DNA from: Paraphoma chrysanthemicola
Taxonomy: Eukaryota; Ascomycota; Dothideomycetes; Pleosporales; Phaeosphaeriaceae
Assembly (NCBI GenBank): GCA_020744225.1
Contig: JAGMWG010000003.1
Coordinates: 992,001-1,056,000, forward strand
Length of the DNA stretch: 64,000 nucleotides
Reading direction: 5' to 3'
Below the pieces are notes generated by a model. The model was not told where the DNA came from. It worked only from the letters and a program-made list of their open reading frames with translations, and searched no databases. The translations under genes and the position numbers were made by a program. Position 1 is the stretch's first letter. Each line of letters starts with the position of its first letter. Positions 21,601 to 33,193 of the stretch are shown in pieces.

Positions 21601-24249
21601 GCTCGCTGAGTCGCTGCGCTCAGACAGGCCAGCCCGTTTGGGGGTGCGGCTCGTCCTGCCCAGCCTGTCGAGGGCCGTTTTGAATGCGGAAAAGATGACG
21701 AACATGCTCAGCAGATGGCGATGCCGCGGCAGGTGGGCTTGCGTTTCAGAACAGGCGTGGCTGACGGCGCTGCGAGACTGTCTCTCTGCTTTTTCGTCTT
21801 GCTGCTTACCCAAGGCTGGCCCGCCTCTGACTCGCAGCAGCGGTGCAAATCATCGCGCCTGCCGGGCCACTCAGCACCACGAGCTGGGCGGCCGCGCACA
21901 GGAGCCAGATGTTTCGCCAGGGTGTGCCCTCCGATCGCTCGCTGGGGTGGCTGCGAGCAGGCCCACGCTTGTGCTCGTCGGCGCCCGCAACATCGTGGGC
22001 CGGCGCAGTGCTGCAAGGACGAACCGAACGCCTTCTGGCTGACTGTTCCCTATCAACTCACAAGGTTTGCCCGGGTGCTTCGAATATCTCCGGCCTCAAC
22101 GACTGGCTGCGCGTATTCAGCCGTCTTATCCCTATCGGGACCCCAGCCGATGCCTCAGGAAGCGGCACACAGTCGCAAAATAGGCGCCCGCTAAGAATGG
22201 ACTGCCCGTCGACCGCGGACAGAGAGCGAGGGTGGTGAGAAGAGGCACCAAAATAGCAGAGCGATCCGCCGCTCCTGCGCCGCTCTGGCCGCGCTCCAGC
22301 AGACAATCTGCGCCAGAAAGCAGCCTGACAGGACATCTGATCTGCTGTGCCTTTGTGCTGTCGTGCGGGCGTGGGCTTCTGTCGTCAGGTGGCTGGGTGT
22401 GGAGTCGTGGGCTCGCTTGCGTGCATAGCGTGCGCTGTACGGAGGTAGAGGGCTCGACGGCCAATCCCTGTCGGCGTGCTTCTCCATCCTTCGCCCTTGT
22501 CTGCCGCACCGTCGTCGGATCAGCCCAGTCAGCATCGTCCGCGGCCCTTGTCTGTGCCCCCAGCGCGAAACGGCCTGTTCTTCACGGGACTGCTGCTCGG
22601 TCCAGGCTGTATGCGCAGGCCACCTACCCCCATGCCGTCTCGAGCGCACCCTCCCCGCCAGGCCCGAAGTGAATTTAGATTGTGTGTGCAAGCGGCGGCT
22701 CGTGGATGTGTGTTGCTCAGCGTCCCCAGAAGATCTCCAGCACCCGTCTCCTAGGCACAGCTCCAGCTCGCCGCCTGCATCTTCCACGCACCCGTCTCCG
22801 GACTCTTGCGCTGCGGCCTCATCTCTGCTGCATTGCCCGTCAGTCGTTCAGCCGCCGCTGCTGCAAACTCGCGCCGGCCCGCCCACGCATCGCCATCTGC
22901 TGCCTCTGCGAATTGAGTGCCGGCGACGCCCACGGCGCACTGACGGATTGGAGAGCTCGACTCGCCGCTACGAAGATTCGCGGCCGGACTGCAGTGCGGG
23001 GCGTGCACCACTGCTCGCCTGTCGGGGTCAGCCCTCTTAGCTGCGGCCTGCCTGCGCTGTCGAGCGTGCAGGATTCTTTGCAGCATCAACCGGCGAGAAC
23101 GACTTCCCATTCTCCACACCTCTGCAAACTCCAGATTCTTCTGCGAGAACGCGCTCTCCGCGTCCGTTCGTTGTGCCATTCTGTAAGTCCAATCTTTCCC
23201 TCTCTGCACCAGTGCAAGCCGTAGTGCCTGCGCCGTCTCTGCTATCAAGAGCTGCCCGCTATCTCGCTCGCAATCGTTTGGTCCGTCCGGCTCCAAGCCC
23301 TGCCCCAACACCAACCACCCAACATATCTACCACGGTACACCTTCGGATGCCCCCCATTCAATGACTGCTCCATTTTGCTGCTTGCAATTGTTTCGCCTG
23401 CTATATCCTGCACTCGTCTATGGCGTCGCGCTTTTGGCTTTTTCCATCAGCTACTAACGCGCCTCCCGTGTAGGGTACCGTAGTGTTTCGCAGGTGCCAG
23501 AGCTCAGGTGCATACACCTCGACCCGCACATAACGAGCGCAACGACCTTACGACCAGTTACGAAACCCACGCACGCCTCGCCCGGATACTGCATGCTTCT
23601 TGCTGTTGCTGTAGTTCCAATTGCTATTCTTTTGGCTGGCAATCGTCCATTAGTCCTTTCGCGCATGATCAACGAGAATCAAAAGTAAAAGCATTGTCAA
23701 GCACCGTGTCTTCTCCTGCTTTACGACCGCGACGAAATCACGACGTACGTTTTGCTTGTTTGGCATTTGTAGCGTTTGGTTGGAACTAGCACGCCTCGCA
23801 CTCGCGCCGCAACACTGGTCGTAAACTGCCCGGTTGTTAATTCTCGGTCAGTCCTACTCTTCACTTCCCCTTCATAACCCCAGGATGCTCCCGCAGCGTA
23901 AGTCCCTACATATTATTAGGGCAGTGCGAGCTGGAGTTGTTTGCACACGTGTCTGCCCGCTTCTCGTTGGTTGCCGCTGCAGTCGACCGACCTCACTCCA
24001 GGAAGCAAACAACTGACTTGCGGTGAAGGTATTCGCCCCGTCAACGGCCTGAGACAAGCTATAACAGCCGCGCGTTATCGCTATCCGGCTGCTTGCGCAG
24101 ATCCTGCATCTTACTGTCGTAGAGCATCGTTTGCCTATTCCCGCTTGTCGATACGCTCGGTTATCGCACGATTTGACTCGAGAATCTCCTTGCGGACCTT
24201 CTCGACACCGGCAACACCAACACGGGCGATTTTCGGACAATACCGTAAA
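15699..24249. other. Gene desert upstream of stuA
   Basis: More than 8 kb without a gene I can support. No RNA gene, transposon end or long protein-like frame was recognised. 16.0-18.6 kb has average composition. About 20.2-23.0 kb is clearly GC-rich with many out-of-phase short frames, and 22.7-24.1 kb is pyrimidine-rich, as in long fungal 5' leaders. A strong splice-donor hexamer GTAAGT occurs at 23898-23903, shortly after an ATG at 23885. It may belong to a spliced stuA leader. An ATG frame at 16238-16549 (103 codons) is possible but unsupported. Confidence 0.6.
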
Positions 24250-24637
24250 GCTGGAGCTGCCATCGATCTCGTCGGTTCACGCCCGCGGCCCCGTTGACAC
24301 CTGGTACAATTCCCATTACGCGCCCAAGCCTGCAGTGTCAAACGAGAGGCTTCCCGCGTTGCCCCAGATCCAATCGCACGCCAGCGGCTCGTCCAATTCG
24401 TCTTCGCCTCGTGGAGATTCCATCAGCTCGGCTTCAGTCGGTCACGGAAGTGCGAGTTCCAATACTTCGTACGCGCCATCAGCGAACGGCCAAACCGCAG
24501 GATTTAAGACACCCTCACCAGAACAGAGCATTCCTTCGCTCAACCGTAGCGGTCAGCCTTTGCATGCGCAGTCGCACCAGGGCTCACCCTACGGAACTCA
24601 GGACGGCTACGGCTTCCCCCAGGAGGGCTACAGCAGC
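24250..24637 (+). other. Open N-terminal extension in frame with StuA, no ATG
   Basis: The stuA frame is open back to a stop at 24062-24064 but contains no ATG before 24638. The segment from about 24250 reads as Ser/Pro/Gln-rich protein with phrases such as DTWYNSHYAPKPAVSNERLP, unlike random translation. It may be coding through an upstream spliced exon carrying the start codon, or it may be leader. Confidence 0.4.
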
Positions 24638-26682
24638 ATGAACCAGATGCAATCGTATGCTGATGTGCACCCACCACACATGTCTGCTGCTACCGCTCAC
24701 GCACCAGCTTCGGCTGCGCCCCTAGGGCAGTCGCACTATGCCTATCAACCGCAGCCTTCCATGATGCAGCCAAGTCAACACCAGTACAATCCCGCTCCCC
24801 CAGGGTACCCGCCTTACGGCTACCCGAACGGCGTGCCATCGCAATTACCAGCATCGTCGTCGATGAACAACGCAATGGTACCTTCGACACTGCAGCTGCC
24901 AGCAATGTCCTCGGGAGCGCCTGCTCCATCACTAACTGGCTCACAAAGCTATCAGACGCATACATTTGATCACACTGGTCAAGTCGCCCCGCCTGGCATG
25001 AAACCCCGCGTGACTGCTACGCTGTGGGAAGACGAGGGCAGTCTGTGCTTCCAAGTAGAAGCAAAGGGAGTGTGCGTAGCGCGTCGAGAAGGTAGCTGTT
25101 GTCTTACCCTCAAAGACCAAGTTTGTTCTAACATCAACAGACAATCACATGATCAATGGCACTAAGCTACTCAACGTCGCTGGCATGACTAGAGGACGAA
25201 GAGATGGCATCTTAAAGAGCGAGAAGACACGCCATGTTGTTAAGATCGGGCCAATGCACCTGAAGGGTGTCTGGTAAGTTCACGACAACGCTACTTTATT
25301 TGACCGTGCTAACAACGATATGTAGGATACCGTTTGAGCGAGCGCTCGAGTTCGCGAACAAGGAAAAGATTACAGAACAGCTCTACCCTCTCTTCGTGCA
25401 TGACATTGGAGCGTTGCTCTATCATCCCTCAAATCAGACGAGGTCAAGTGTAGGAAGCGCTGCCATGGCTGCTGTAGACCGCAATCGGAGACCTGACCCT
25501 ATGCAGACTCAGCGATACCTCTCCGGCCCCACAACTTCGCAACCGCCATCTCTGCATCATCATCACTCGATGAGCAATCCCATCGGTGCTGCCATGTCGC
25601 AGCCGCCGCACGCAATTCAACCTCATCCATCGGCTGGACGTCCTGGCATCGATCGAGCACACACTTTCCCGACCCCGCCTACTAGCGCCTCGAGTATCAT
25701 GGGCATGGGCAACCAAGGTAGTTCGTACGAATGGAGCGGTGCCAATGTGCAAAATCCTCAAGGCAGCCAGCCGCTTTCGATTGACACTGGCTTAAGCAAC
25801 GCCCGCTCCGTCCCAACCACACCGGCAACGACCCCGCCCGGAGCTGTCCAGCAAGGCATTCCTTATGGGTCGGCTCAGAGCTACGACAGTTCAAGGCCTA
25901 TGTACTCAGCTCCACCCTCCCAACCGGGCCAATACAACACGCAGGGACAGCCGATGATGAGCTATCGTCCCGACGGGGCGTACCCAAAGACTGAAATGGC
26001 ACCGCCATCCCGGCTAGGCGACGTGCCTGATGAGAATGAGGTCAAGCCTAACGAAGGAATGATGCCTCAAGGTGGCAATCAAGGTGCGCCTGCTCCAGCA
26101 GGACCCGAGGGCGACCATGAACATGACAATGAGTACACGCACTCGAATGCTTCGTATAATGGCAATCGCGGCCCCTATGGATATCCCAACTCGGCGACTA
26201 CGGCCATTCACCACGATCATCCTCACTTGTCCCCAGAAATGACAGGCTCCCCTCACCAGAACGGCTCCGGGCGCGCCACACCACGCACTGCGGCGACTGG
26301 CCAATCACAGTGGAACTCTGGTTATTCAAATGCCCAACGCCAGGGGCCACCATCCAGCAACCTGTACAATGTGATGAGCGATCCTCGTGGAGCCTCTAAC
26401 GGGAACGCTCCGCACGAGGGTTACCCCGGTCCAAATGCTGTGCCTCAATACTCGAGCCAAGGTTATCCACAAGCAAATGGTGTCAACGCTTCAGGCAAAC
26501 GTGGCCGTGACGAAGAGGATGAAGACCCCTACCGACCCGATAGTGTTCAGAGCGATGACATGGGCGGCCTAAAAAGGCGGAAGACCATGGAAGGTGGCGC
26601 AGTAGGCGCTGCCTATCCTCAAGACCCTACTCCTGGCCTCCAGCGTGCGCACACCATGACCGCACAGCGTGCCAGGAGGTAA
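24638..26682 (+). CDS. stuA: APSES transcription factor StuA
   Basis: Exons 24638-25091, 25141-25273 and 25326-26682, with introns of 49 and 52 bp inside the DNA-binding domain. The product is 647 residues from the ATG that begins MNQMQSYADVH, the N terminus typical of StuA proteins. The APSES domain (about residues 122-234) is essentially canonical: VTATLWEDEGSLCFQVEAKG, then NGTKLLNVAGMTRGRRDGIL, then GVWIPFERALEFANKEKI. Gln/Pro/Ser-rich regions flank it. A nuclear-localisation cluster GLKRRKTMEGG lies near the C terminus. StuA controls conidiophore development, sporulation and dimorphic growth in ascomycetes. The reading frame stays open and protein-like for about 130 codons upstream of this ATG, so a longer form from an upstream exon is possible. 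The gene has a very large upstream space. Confidence 0.95.
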
Positions 26683-27887
26683 AGATGCATATTCCTTACT
26701 CTGCTTGGGAGGTCAGTTGCCGATCGATTTATTTCAGACAAGCGATCAAGCTCCTACGTCCACCTTTTGCAGCATCGAGCGAGCGTCCCTCGAAATCTCC
26801 ATCAACATTCTATAGCCGCAACGTACCATCGGCTCCGACATATAAACGAAACGCCGCCTACTCCACGATCGATTTCCTCGCACACTCCTGAGGCGAGATG
26901 TTTCCTTGTGTTTCTCCCTCGTAGTTTCCTTTGTTGATTACACTTCTGGATGTCCGGACATTTACGACCTTAACGACTTTTCTGTTCTCCGACCAACTAC
27001 TTCGGCTACCCGAACTCCAACTATTCTTTATGACGACACACGACTCTTGCGTGCAGCAAAAGCACTCACGACAGCGGGTGTCTGCTTTTGCGCGCAGCAG
27101 AGCCACGGTCTTGTACTTTCTACAATTACCTGGTTCTTTGCGAAGGCCGAAAGGCATAGATTTCATGACCCGCCAACGCGCTAATGCCCCGGCCAAGTGG
27201 AGCTTGACCATGCTCGCCAGTGCCGACGCAACCATGCCAGTGCTCTCGTGTGGAGGCGCGGCGGCGGGCTTGAGCATGCAAACTTGATACAAGAACAAGA
27301 CTATAACGCACGCTCGCTTCCCCAAGAAACGGCACATATATTTGACGAAAACGAAGGCGCAGACGCACGAGATGGACGGCCATGCGTATGATGGATGATG
27401 CTTGCTGCTTTTCGAGCGACCATGGTTGCGGACAGTTTCCTGGTTTTCAGAGTTGGGTGGATGCGGTCGGCTACACAACGCATACGGTCGACCATTGGGC
27501 ATCGCTTGGTGTTCTTTTGCGACGACATTGCGGACAGGCTTTAGTGTTTACTTTGCAGGGATGTATTTGACGAGCCGGCGATGCAGTCCTATGAAGATAA
27601 TGACGGGAATCAAAAGCTCTTTTTTAATTCTGCCTGTGCGTCGTGAGTTACTGTGTGCTGCTGAGGTTGATGTACGTAAGCGTCGTTGCCCCTCGACGAC
27701 GATGCCCGACTTGGCACTTGCGCCCCACGTCATTTGTGTAAGCCAAACAAGTGAGCACATCCGTTGAACGCGCAACACACGGCGAGGCTGAGCCAGGCAG
27801 AGACTTTGCCGCACTATATTACTTTGTCCCTGCGTCCGGCTGTCCCGCGCACACACACACACACACACATACCAGACGTCCGCGACC
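26683..27887. other. stuA 3' flank and fimbrin upstream region
   Basis: About 1.2 kb with no supported gene. A 214-codon frame on the minus strand (26858-27502) lacks protein character. The fimbrin promoter and leader occupy the last part. Confidence 0.45.
27850..27869 (+). repeat. (CA)10 microsatellite in fimbrin leader
   Basis: Ten uninterrupted CA units ending 18 bases before the fimbrin start codon, so probably within its 5' untranslated region. Confidence 0.9.
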
Positions 27888-29990
27888 ATGAACATCATCA
27901 AGCTGCAAAAGTAGGTAGCACCCGCGCATTCCATGCGACTCCGCCCGCTTCCACAGCAGCAGCTGACGGCCCATTGCGCGCAGAAAGTACCCGCAGTTCC
28001 AGCAGGGCGAGATCTTTGGACTGCAAGACGCCTTCCGCAAGCTCGACCTTGACGACAAGGGCTACCTCGACGAGGCGACGGTGATCAAGGCGACGCAGCA
28101 GTCGGAGCACCAGCCCTACGATGTCGTGCGCCAGGCCCTGAAGGAGGTTGAGCTCGACAGCTCGCGGCGCGTCGAGCTGGACGACTATGTAGACCTCATC
28201 TCGAAGCTGCGCGAATCCTCGCCCGCCCAGCAGCGCATGCATACTGGGCCGACCCGCCCACGAGCAGGCACCGGCGGCACTGGCAGCGCACCTCCTACGC
28301 CTGGGAAGCCCGGCCACGCCTCCAAGCCCAGCATCGGCGGCAGCGGTGGAGGCGGCGGCAGGATCCAGGTCCAGGGCTCCTCTGCAAACGTCACCCACAC
28401 CATCAACGAAGACGAGCGCACCGAGTTCACCCGCCACATCAATGCCGTCCTCGCGGGCGACCCCGACATTGGCAGCCGCCTGCCCTTCCCGACCGACACC
28501 TTTGAGATGTTCGACCAGTGCAAGGACGGCCTCGTGCTGTCCAAGCTCATCAACGACAGCGTGCCCGACACCATTGACGAGCGTGTGCTGAATAAGCCCG
28601 GCAAGAAGATTAAGCAGCTGAACAACTTCCACTTCACCGAGAACAACAACATCGTCATCGAGTCGGCCAAGGGCATTGGCTGCTCTGTCGTGAACATTGG
28701 AAGCGGGGACATCATCGAGGTGCGCGAGCACTTGATCCTGGGCTTGATCTGGCAGATCATTCGGAGAGGTCTTCTCGGCAAGATCGACATCAAGCTGCAT
28801 CCCGAACTTTACAGACTACTGTACGACGACGAGACCTTGGAGCAGTTCCTGCGACTGCCGCCGGAGCAGATCCTGTTGCGCTGGGTCAACTACCACCTCA
28901 AAAATGCGAAGTGGCATAGAACGTAAGACCCACTGTGCTTTGGGCGCGTTTGTAGACTGACAATAACAGCGTCACCAATTTCTCCACCGATGTCAAGGAC
29001 GGTGAAAACTACACGGTACTACTCAACCAGCTCGCCCCCGAGACCTGCTCCCGTGCGCCACTACAACAGAACGACCTCCTGCAGCGCGCTGAGATGGTCC
29101 TACAAAACGCCGACGCACTCGACTGCCGCAAATTCCTAACCCCCACGTCACTAGTTGCTGGAAACCCGAAGCTTAATCTCGCTTTTGTTGCCAATCTCTT
29201 CAACACCCATCCGTGCCTCGACCCCATCACAGAGGAAGAAAAGGCTGAAATCGAAGACTTTGATGCCGAAGGAGAGCGCGAGGCACGTGTCTTTACGCTG
29301 TGGCTGAATTCGCTCGATGTCAAGCCTGTGGTACAGTCGTTTTTCGAGGACCTCAAAGATGGCACAGTCTTGCTGCAAGCTTACGACAAAGTCATACCTG
29401 GTAGCGTCAACTGGCGCCACGTGAACAAGCCTCGAGAAGGACAAGAATTGATGCGCTTCAAGGCTCTCGAAAACACCAATTATGCGGTCGAGCTTGGAAA
29501 GCAGGTCCAGTTCTCGCTCCCAGGTATTCAAGGTGCCGACATCACGGATGGCCAGCGCACACTGACACTTGGTCTTGTCTGGCAACTCATGCGCAAGGAC
29601 ATTGTCTCAACACTGAAAGGCCTCGCGCAGCGGCTGGGAAAGCGCGAGATTACCGACTCAGATATGATCAAGTGGGCCAACGACATGGCGCGGAAAGGTG
29701 GCAAAGGCAGCCAGGTCCGCTCATTCAAGGATTCAGGCCTTACCAACGCAATCTTCCTGCTTGATGTACTTGCTGGTATGAAGCCAGCCTACGTCGACTA
29801 TGACCTCGTTGCACCCGGCCGCAACGAAGACGAGTGCTACCAGAACGCCAAGCTAGCCATCAGTATTGCGCGAAAGATGGGTGCCACCATCTGGCTCGTT
29901 CCGGAAGACATCGTCGCTGTGCAGAGCCGTCTGATCACCACATTCATTGGCAGTTTGATGAGCACGCACGAGAAGATGGGTGGGCAGTAG
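27888..29990 (+). CDS. sac6: Fimbrin (plastin), actin-bundling protein
   Basis: Three exons: 27888-27910, 27984-28922 and 28970-29990, with introns of 73 and 47 bp. The first exon is only 23 bases (MNIIKLQ plus two bases), as is common in fungal fimbrins. The product is 660 residues. An N-terminal EF-hand region (about 13-85) includes FRKLDLDDKGYLDEATVIKA. A Gly/Pro-rich linker (about 100-135) follows, then four calponin-homology domains in two actin-binding modules from about 150 to 655, with typical sequence such as GLVLSKLINDSVPDTIDERV and QLMRKDIV. The protein cross-links F-actin in cortical patches and rings during endocytosis and polar growth. Length and domain order match the family. 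Confidence 0.96.
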
Positions 29991-30359
29991 GCAGGTGGCT
30001 GGTGCATTGGAAAAAGAGGAGTTTCAAACAGTCTAGATGATTGTCAATGGATAGCAAAATACCTTTTCACTGTTCGATATCTATACAACGCAGATTTGCA
30101 GATTTGCGACATGATCCATATTCAAGTTCCCAAATGCTGGCTCGTCCCGTGATTCAGTCCGCAAGTGGAGGCGATTCAGGCACCCCTCCAACGTCTGATC
30201 CTTCGCGACTTCAACGATCATGTTCGATACTTTCCCAAACATCAACGTGAACCCCACTCCTTCTCGCTTGTCGTAACAGAATCTTTTCGCCGACCCAGAG
30301 CAAAGTTTCAGTGCTATCACAACCCACCATCGGATACGCCTCCAACCACACCAAAAACA
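29991..30359. other. Intergenic, no gene seen
   Basis: Between the fimbrin stop and the F-box ATG. The F-box frame is open upstream to about 30165 but without conserved character, so this is treated as leader and promoter. Confidence 0.4.
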
Positions 30360-31928
30360 ATGCCCTCTCCGCCAATCCCTCACCTCCTCTTCCTCCCTGC
30401 CGAACTCAAATCCCTCATCTTTGCACATCTCTCCTCAAAAAGCTTACAAGCGCTCTCATCAACATGTCGCGGCCTCCACGCCATCGCTCTCCCACTCGCA
30501 TACGCCCGTGTCACGCTCATGTGGGATAATTCCCCTTCTCAACGCGCCAACGCACCGCGTCTAAACCTGTTCATACGCACGTTGATTGAAAACCCACATC
30601 TCGCACGCGCAATCAAGAGGCTGGACCTGCGGGCGAACGAATGCATGTACTTTGACGATGAGGGACGGTTTCAGGTAAGCATCCCCGGAATTGCTGCATG
30701 CGCGCCGTCTGCTGCAGAATTGGCGTCTTTCCACAAGGCGGTTCAAGAGCTGGGAATGCAAGGAAATCCGAATTGGGACGAGGATTCAGAGGACGCTCGA
30801 GGAGCGTTTTTCCTCATGCTGGTCTTGGTCCTTGCGCATTGCTCGAGGCTGGAAGAGTTGGAATTGAGCGTTGTGTTCGTGGCACCGAATACTTGGCACG
30901 AATGGTTTGAAGACCTTGTGCGGCTTGGGTTGCGTAAAGGTGGGCAAAACGCGTGGATGAGCAATTTGAAGAAATTTACTTTGCGGTGCGACACGAGTGC
31001 AGAGACTGAGGACATGAGGCCAGGGTTTATGCGAATTGGAAAGATACCGCTGTGGGCGTTTTATCTGCCTGCGGTGGAAGAGGTCGTGCTCGAGCATTTT
31101 GAGGACCCGCTCAGCTCAGACGACATGCTCGAGCTAGATCAAGGCCCGGAATTTGAAGATTGGAGAGTGCATTGGTGGCCTATGTCCTGTCTGCCAATGT
31201 GCACAAAATTGCCAAAGACTTATCCACACGTCTCCACGTTGCCGCCAAGTTGCACATACCTCACCACGCTACGGCTGAAGCGGTGTTCGGCTGAGGCGCG
31301 AACGCTGGAATTGTTGCTGCGATATACGCCGGGGTTGAAAGTGCTGGAACTGGATATATTTCAACAGCCGGAATCCGCTGCATTTGATCTAAGTATCCTA
31401 CGACAGGCGCTGGAGCATGTCGCACACACATTAGAGCGCCTGACAGTGCGGTACGAAGTCTTTTTCGATCCCGACTACAGCGAAAACGTCAGCGACTTGA
31501 TCAGCATCACTAGAGGACGCTTATGTCCACTGACATCGTTTGCGCGGCTCACGTATCTCGAAATTTCACTGCACACGCTCTTCGGCGCGGACGATAGTCT
31601 CAGCAACAAATTCTTCCCGCTCGCAGCAGTCTTGCCGCCGAGGCTACAGGAACTAGTCATCACGGATGATTTATATGGCTTTTCGGATTGGCAGCAGTAT
31701 TTTGAGGACGCGGATGCAATGGCAATGTTTCGGAGATATTTGGAGGGAGCGGGATATGGGGAAGGGGAGTGGAAGGTGGCGACGCCGGAGTTGCGCAGGT
31801 TTGTGTATGATTTGCGCGAGAGGGGAGAATATACGGTGAGATTTTGGGATAGCGAGGAGATGAGGGAGGAATTGACGGCGATGTGTAAGGGGCAGGGGCT
31901 GGAGGGGGAAGTGTTGTGGAGTTATTGA
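30360..31928 (+). CDS. F-box protein with leucine-rich C-terminal region
   Basis: 522 residues, no intron. The N terminus (residues about 5-45) reads LLFLPAELKSLIFAHLSSKS followed by the helix LQALSSTCRGLHAIALPLAYARV, a good F-box. The rest has Leu-spaced segments such as LEELELSVVF, YLTTLRLKRCSAEARTLELL and LKVLELDIFQ, resembling irregular leucine-rich repeats in fungal F-box proteins. Family knowledge: such proteins bind Skp1 and recruit substrates to an SCF ubiquitin ligase. The substrate is unknown. The ATG at 30360 was chosen because it precedes the F-box by four residues. The 65 upstream in-frame codons lack conservation and begin without an ATG. Confidence 0.8.
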   Translation: MPSPPIPHLLFLPAELKSLIFAHLSSKSLQALSSTCRGLHAIALPLAYARVTLMWDNSPSQRANAPRLNLFIRTLIENPHLARAIKRLDLRANECMYFDDEGRFQVSIPGIAACAPSAAELASFHKAVQELGMQGNPNWDEDSEDARGAFFLMLVLVLAHCSRLEELELSVVFVAPNTWHEWFEDLVRLGLRKGGQNAWMSNLKKFTLRCDTSAETEDMRPGFMRIGKIPLWAFYLPAVEEVVLEHFEDPLSSDDMLELDQGPEFEDWRVHWWPMSCLPMCTKLPKTYPHVSTLPPSCTYLTTLRLKRCSAEARTLELLLRYTPGLKVLELDIFQQPESAAFDLSILRQALEHVAHTLERLTVRYEVFFDPDYSENVSDLISITRGRLCPLTSFARLTYLEISLHTLFGADDSLSNKFFPLAAVLPPRLQELVITDDLYGFSDWQQYFEDADAMAMFRRYLEGAGYGEGEWKVATPELRRFVYDLRERGEYTVRFWDSEEMREELTAMCKGQGLEGEVLWSY

Positions 31929-32052
31929 GCTGAGACCAGAGGGCAGTGATTGGTTTGAAGAGTCTGTGGCATGAATGTGATGATAATTGTGGGTCCGTGT
32001 TTTGCTTCTCCAGTGTAGCTTGACGAGTGATGCATGGTGTCTACAAGTGACG

Positions 32053-32784
32053 TTAATAATTCGTCGTCTGCCTATCGTCTGCCGACACATTAGCTCACAT
32101 CATGTACTAACAGCTTATTCGAGTAACACTTACAATTCGCACCCATGGCTTTTCTTAGCTTCAACGTTACCGCCTCAGCGTCCAGATCTTTCTTGTCACC
32201 CGTCTGCACTTCAATCGCGTACGTCCTGATGACCTGCTTGACCTGTCCAGACTGGAACGACATTTTAGCCTTGCGCATGACTTTGGTGTTGGGACCTGGT
32301 AGACGTTAGTATCTATTTGCTGCTCTCATTTCTTCGTATCGCGGTGGTGTTCGTCTGACGGAGTATGCATAATCGGATGAAGGGTAGCATGTTGAGTCAC
32401 GGAAGTAGGAAAGAGAGACCTACCCGCCCAAACAACGAACACAAATTTCACACGTTCCGAGTACTCGTCGTTGCCAAGCTTCATCCGTACATATGCGTAG
32501 GCAGCTTCGTCGTCTGCCAGCGACTCGGTCACTTCCGCAATGTCGCCTGTTCCTGTTCCTGCGAGCTTGAGATTGTCTGACGATGCGGAAGCATACTATG
32601 ATGATATTAGTCCAATCCCATACGCTCGTATGTTCTCATGTCTCCGACGATTCGACACAAAGGAAGTATGCAAGGGGTACAGTACCTTCAGCACCAGCCA
32701 CGTCGTCTCCGACTTATCCGATCGCACATCCTCGTATGCTTGGTTAATCTCCGGGTCGGAGAGGATGTCGGCAGCTTGAGGCAT
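32053..32784 (-). CDS. Coactosin-like actin-binding protein (ADF-H domain)
   Basis: Four exons on the minus strand: 32686-32784, 32424-32595, 32134-32295 and 32053-32078, with introns of 90, 128 and 55 bp. The product is 152 residues, one ADF-homology domain. Visible family landmarks are ETTWLVLKYAS, LADDEAAYAYVRMKLGNDE, VKFVFVVWAGPNTKVMRKAK, the helix QVKQVIRTYAIEV, and the C terminus GANYDRQTTNY, which was used to place the last small exon. Coactosins bind F-actin and antagonise capping. This is the second actin regulator within 5 kb, after fimbrin. The last exon could alternatively use a downstream AG, but that yields a non-conserved tail. Confidence 0.9.
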
Positions 32785-33193
32785 GTTGTGGGACTTGGTG
32801 AAGTATGAGAAAGGAAAGTGTAGACGAGTGAGTACGGATTCGCAAGGGTCAAGGGCGATTGAAGAAGTTGGGATGTTCTGGGCTGGACTAGTGCGGGGCT
32901 AAAGAATGACCAATGGCGACGATGCGGCTTCGGTTAGGCGTATTTGTCTTCAGCCTCATAAGCCCATGGATCGTGCTGTGAGATGCTGATTCTGATATGA
33001 CAGGGCTATGAGTTGGAGATCGGAAAGAAAATGTGCTTTGGTCAGACTTGTCGCTTAAGAAGTCCGTGGAGGTCTGTGAATCACAACTGCGACATAGAAG
33101 GTATCACAGTCACCGAAGCCAATCCCAAGATTGGTGTATCAACTCTACTCACTATCTTAGCAATGCTGTGTCATTCAATGGCTGAGCTTACTA
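32785..33193. other. Intergenic, no gene seen
   Basis: Between the coactosin start and the dCMP deaminase stop codon. It presumably carries the coactosin promoter. Confidence 0.4.

Noticed and set aside
20410..23413. Many frames of 100-220 codons on both strands
   Set aside because: GC-rich DNA has few stop codons. The frames overlap on all six phases and none reads like a conserved protein.
26858..27502. 214-codon frame on the minus strand downstream of stuA
   Set aside because: No conserved motif, low-complexity composition, lies over the stuA 3' flank. No plausible start context.
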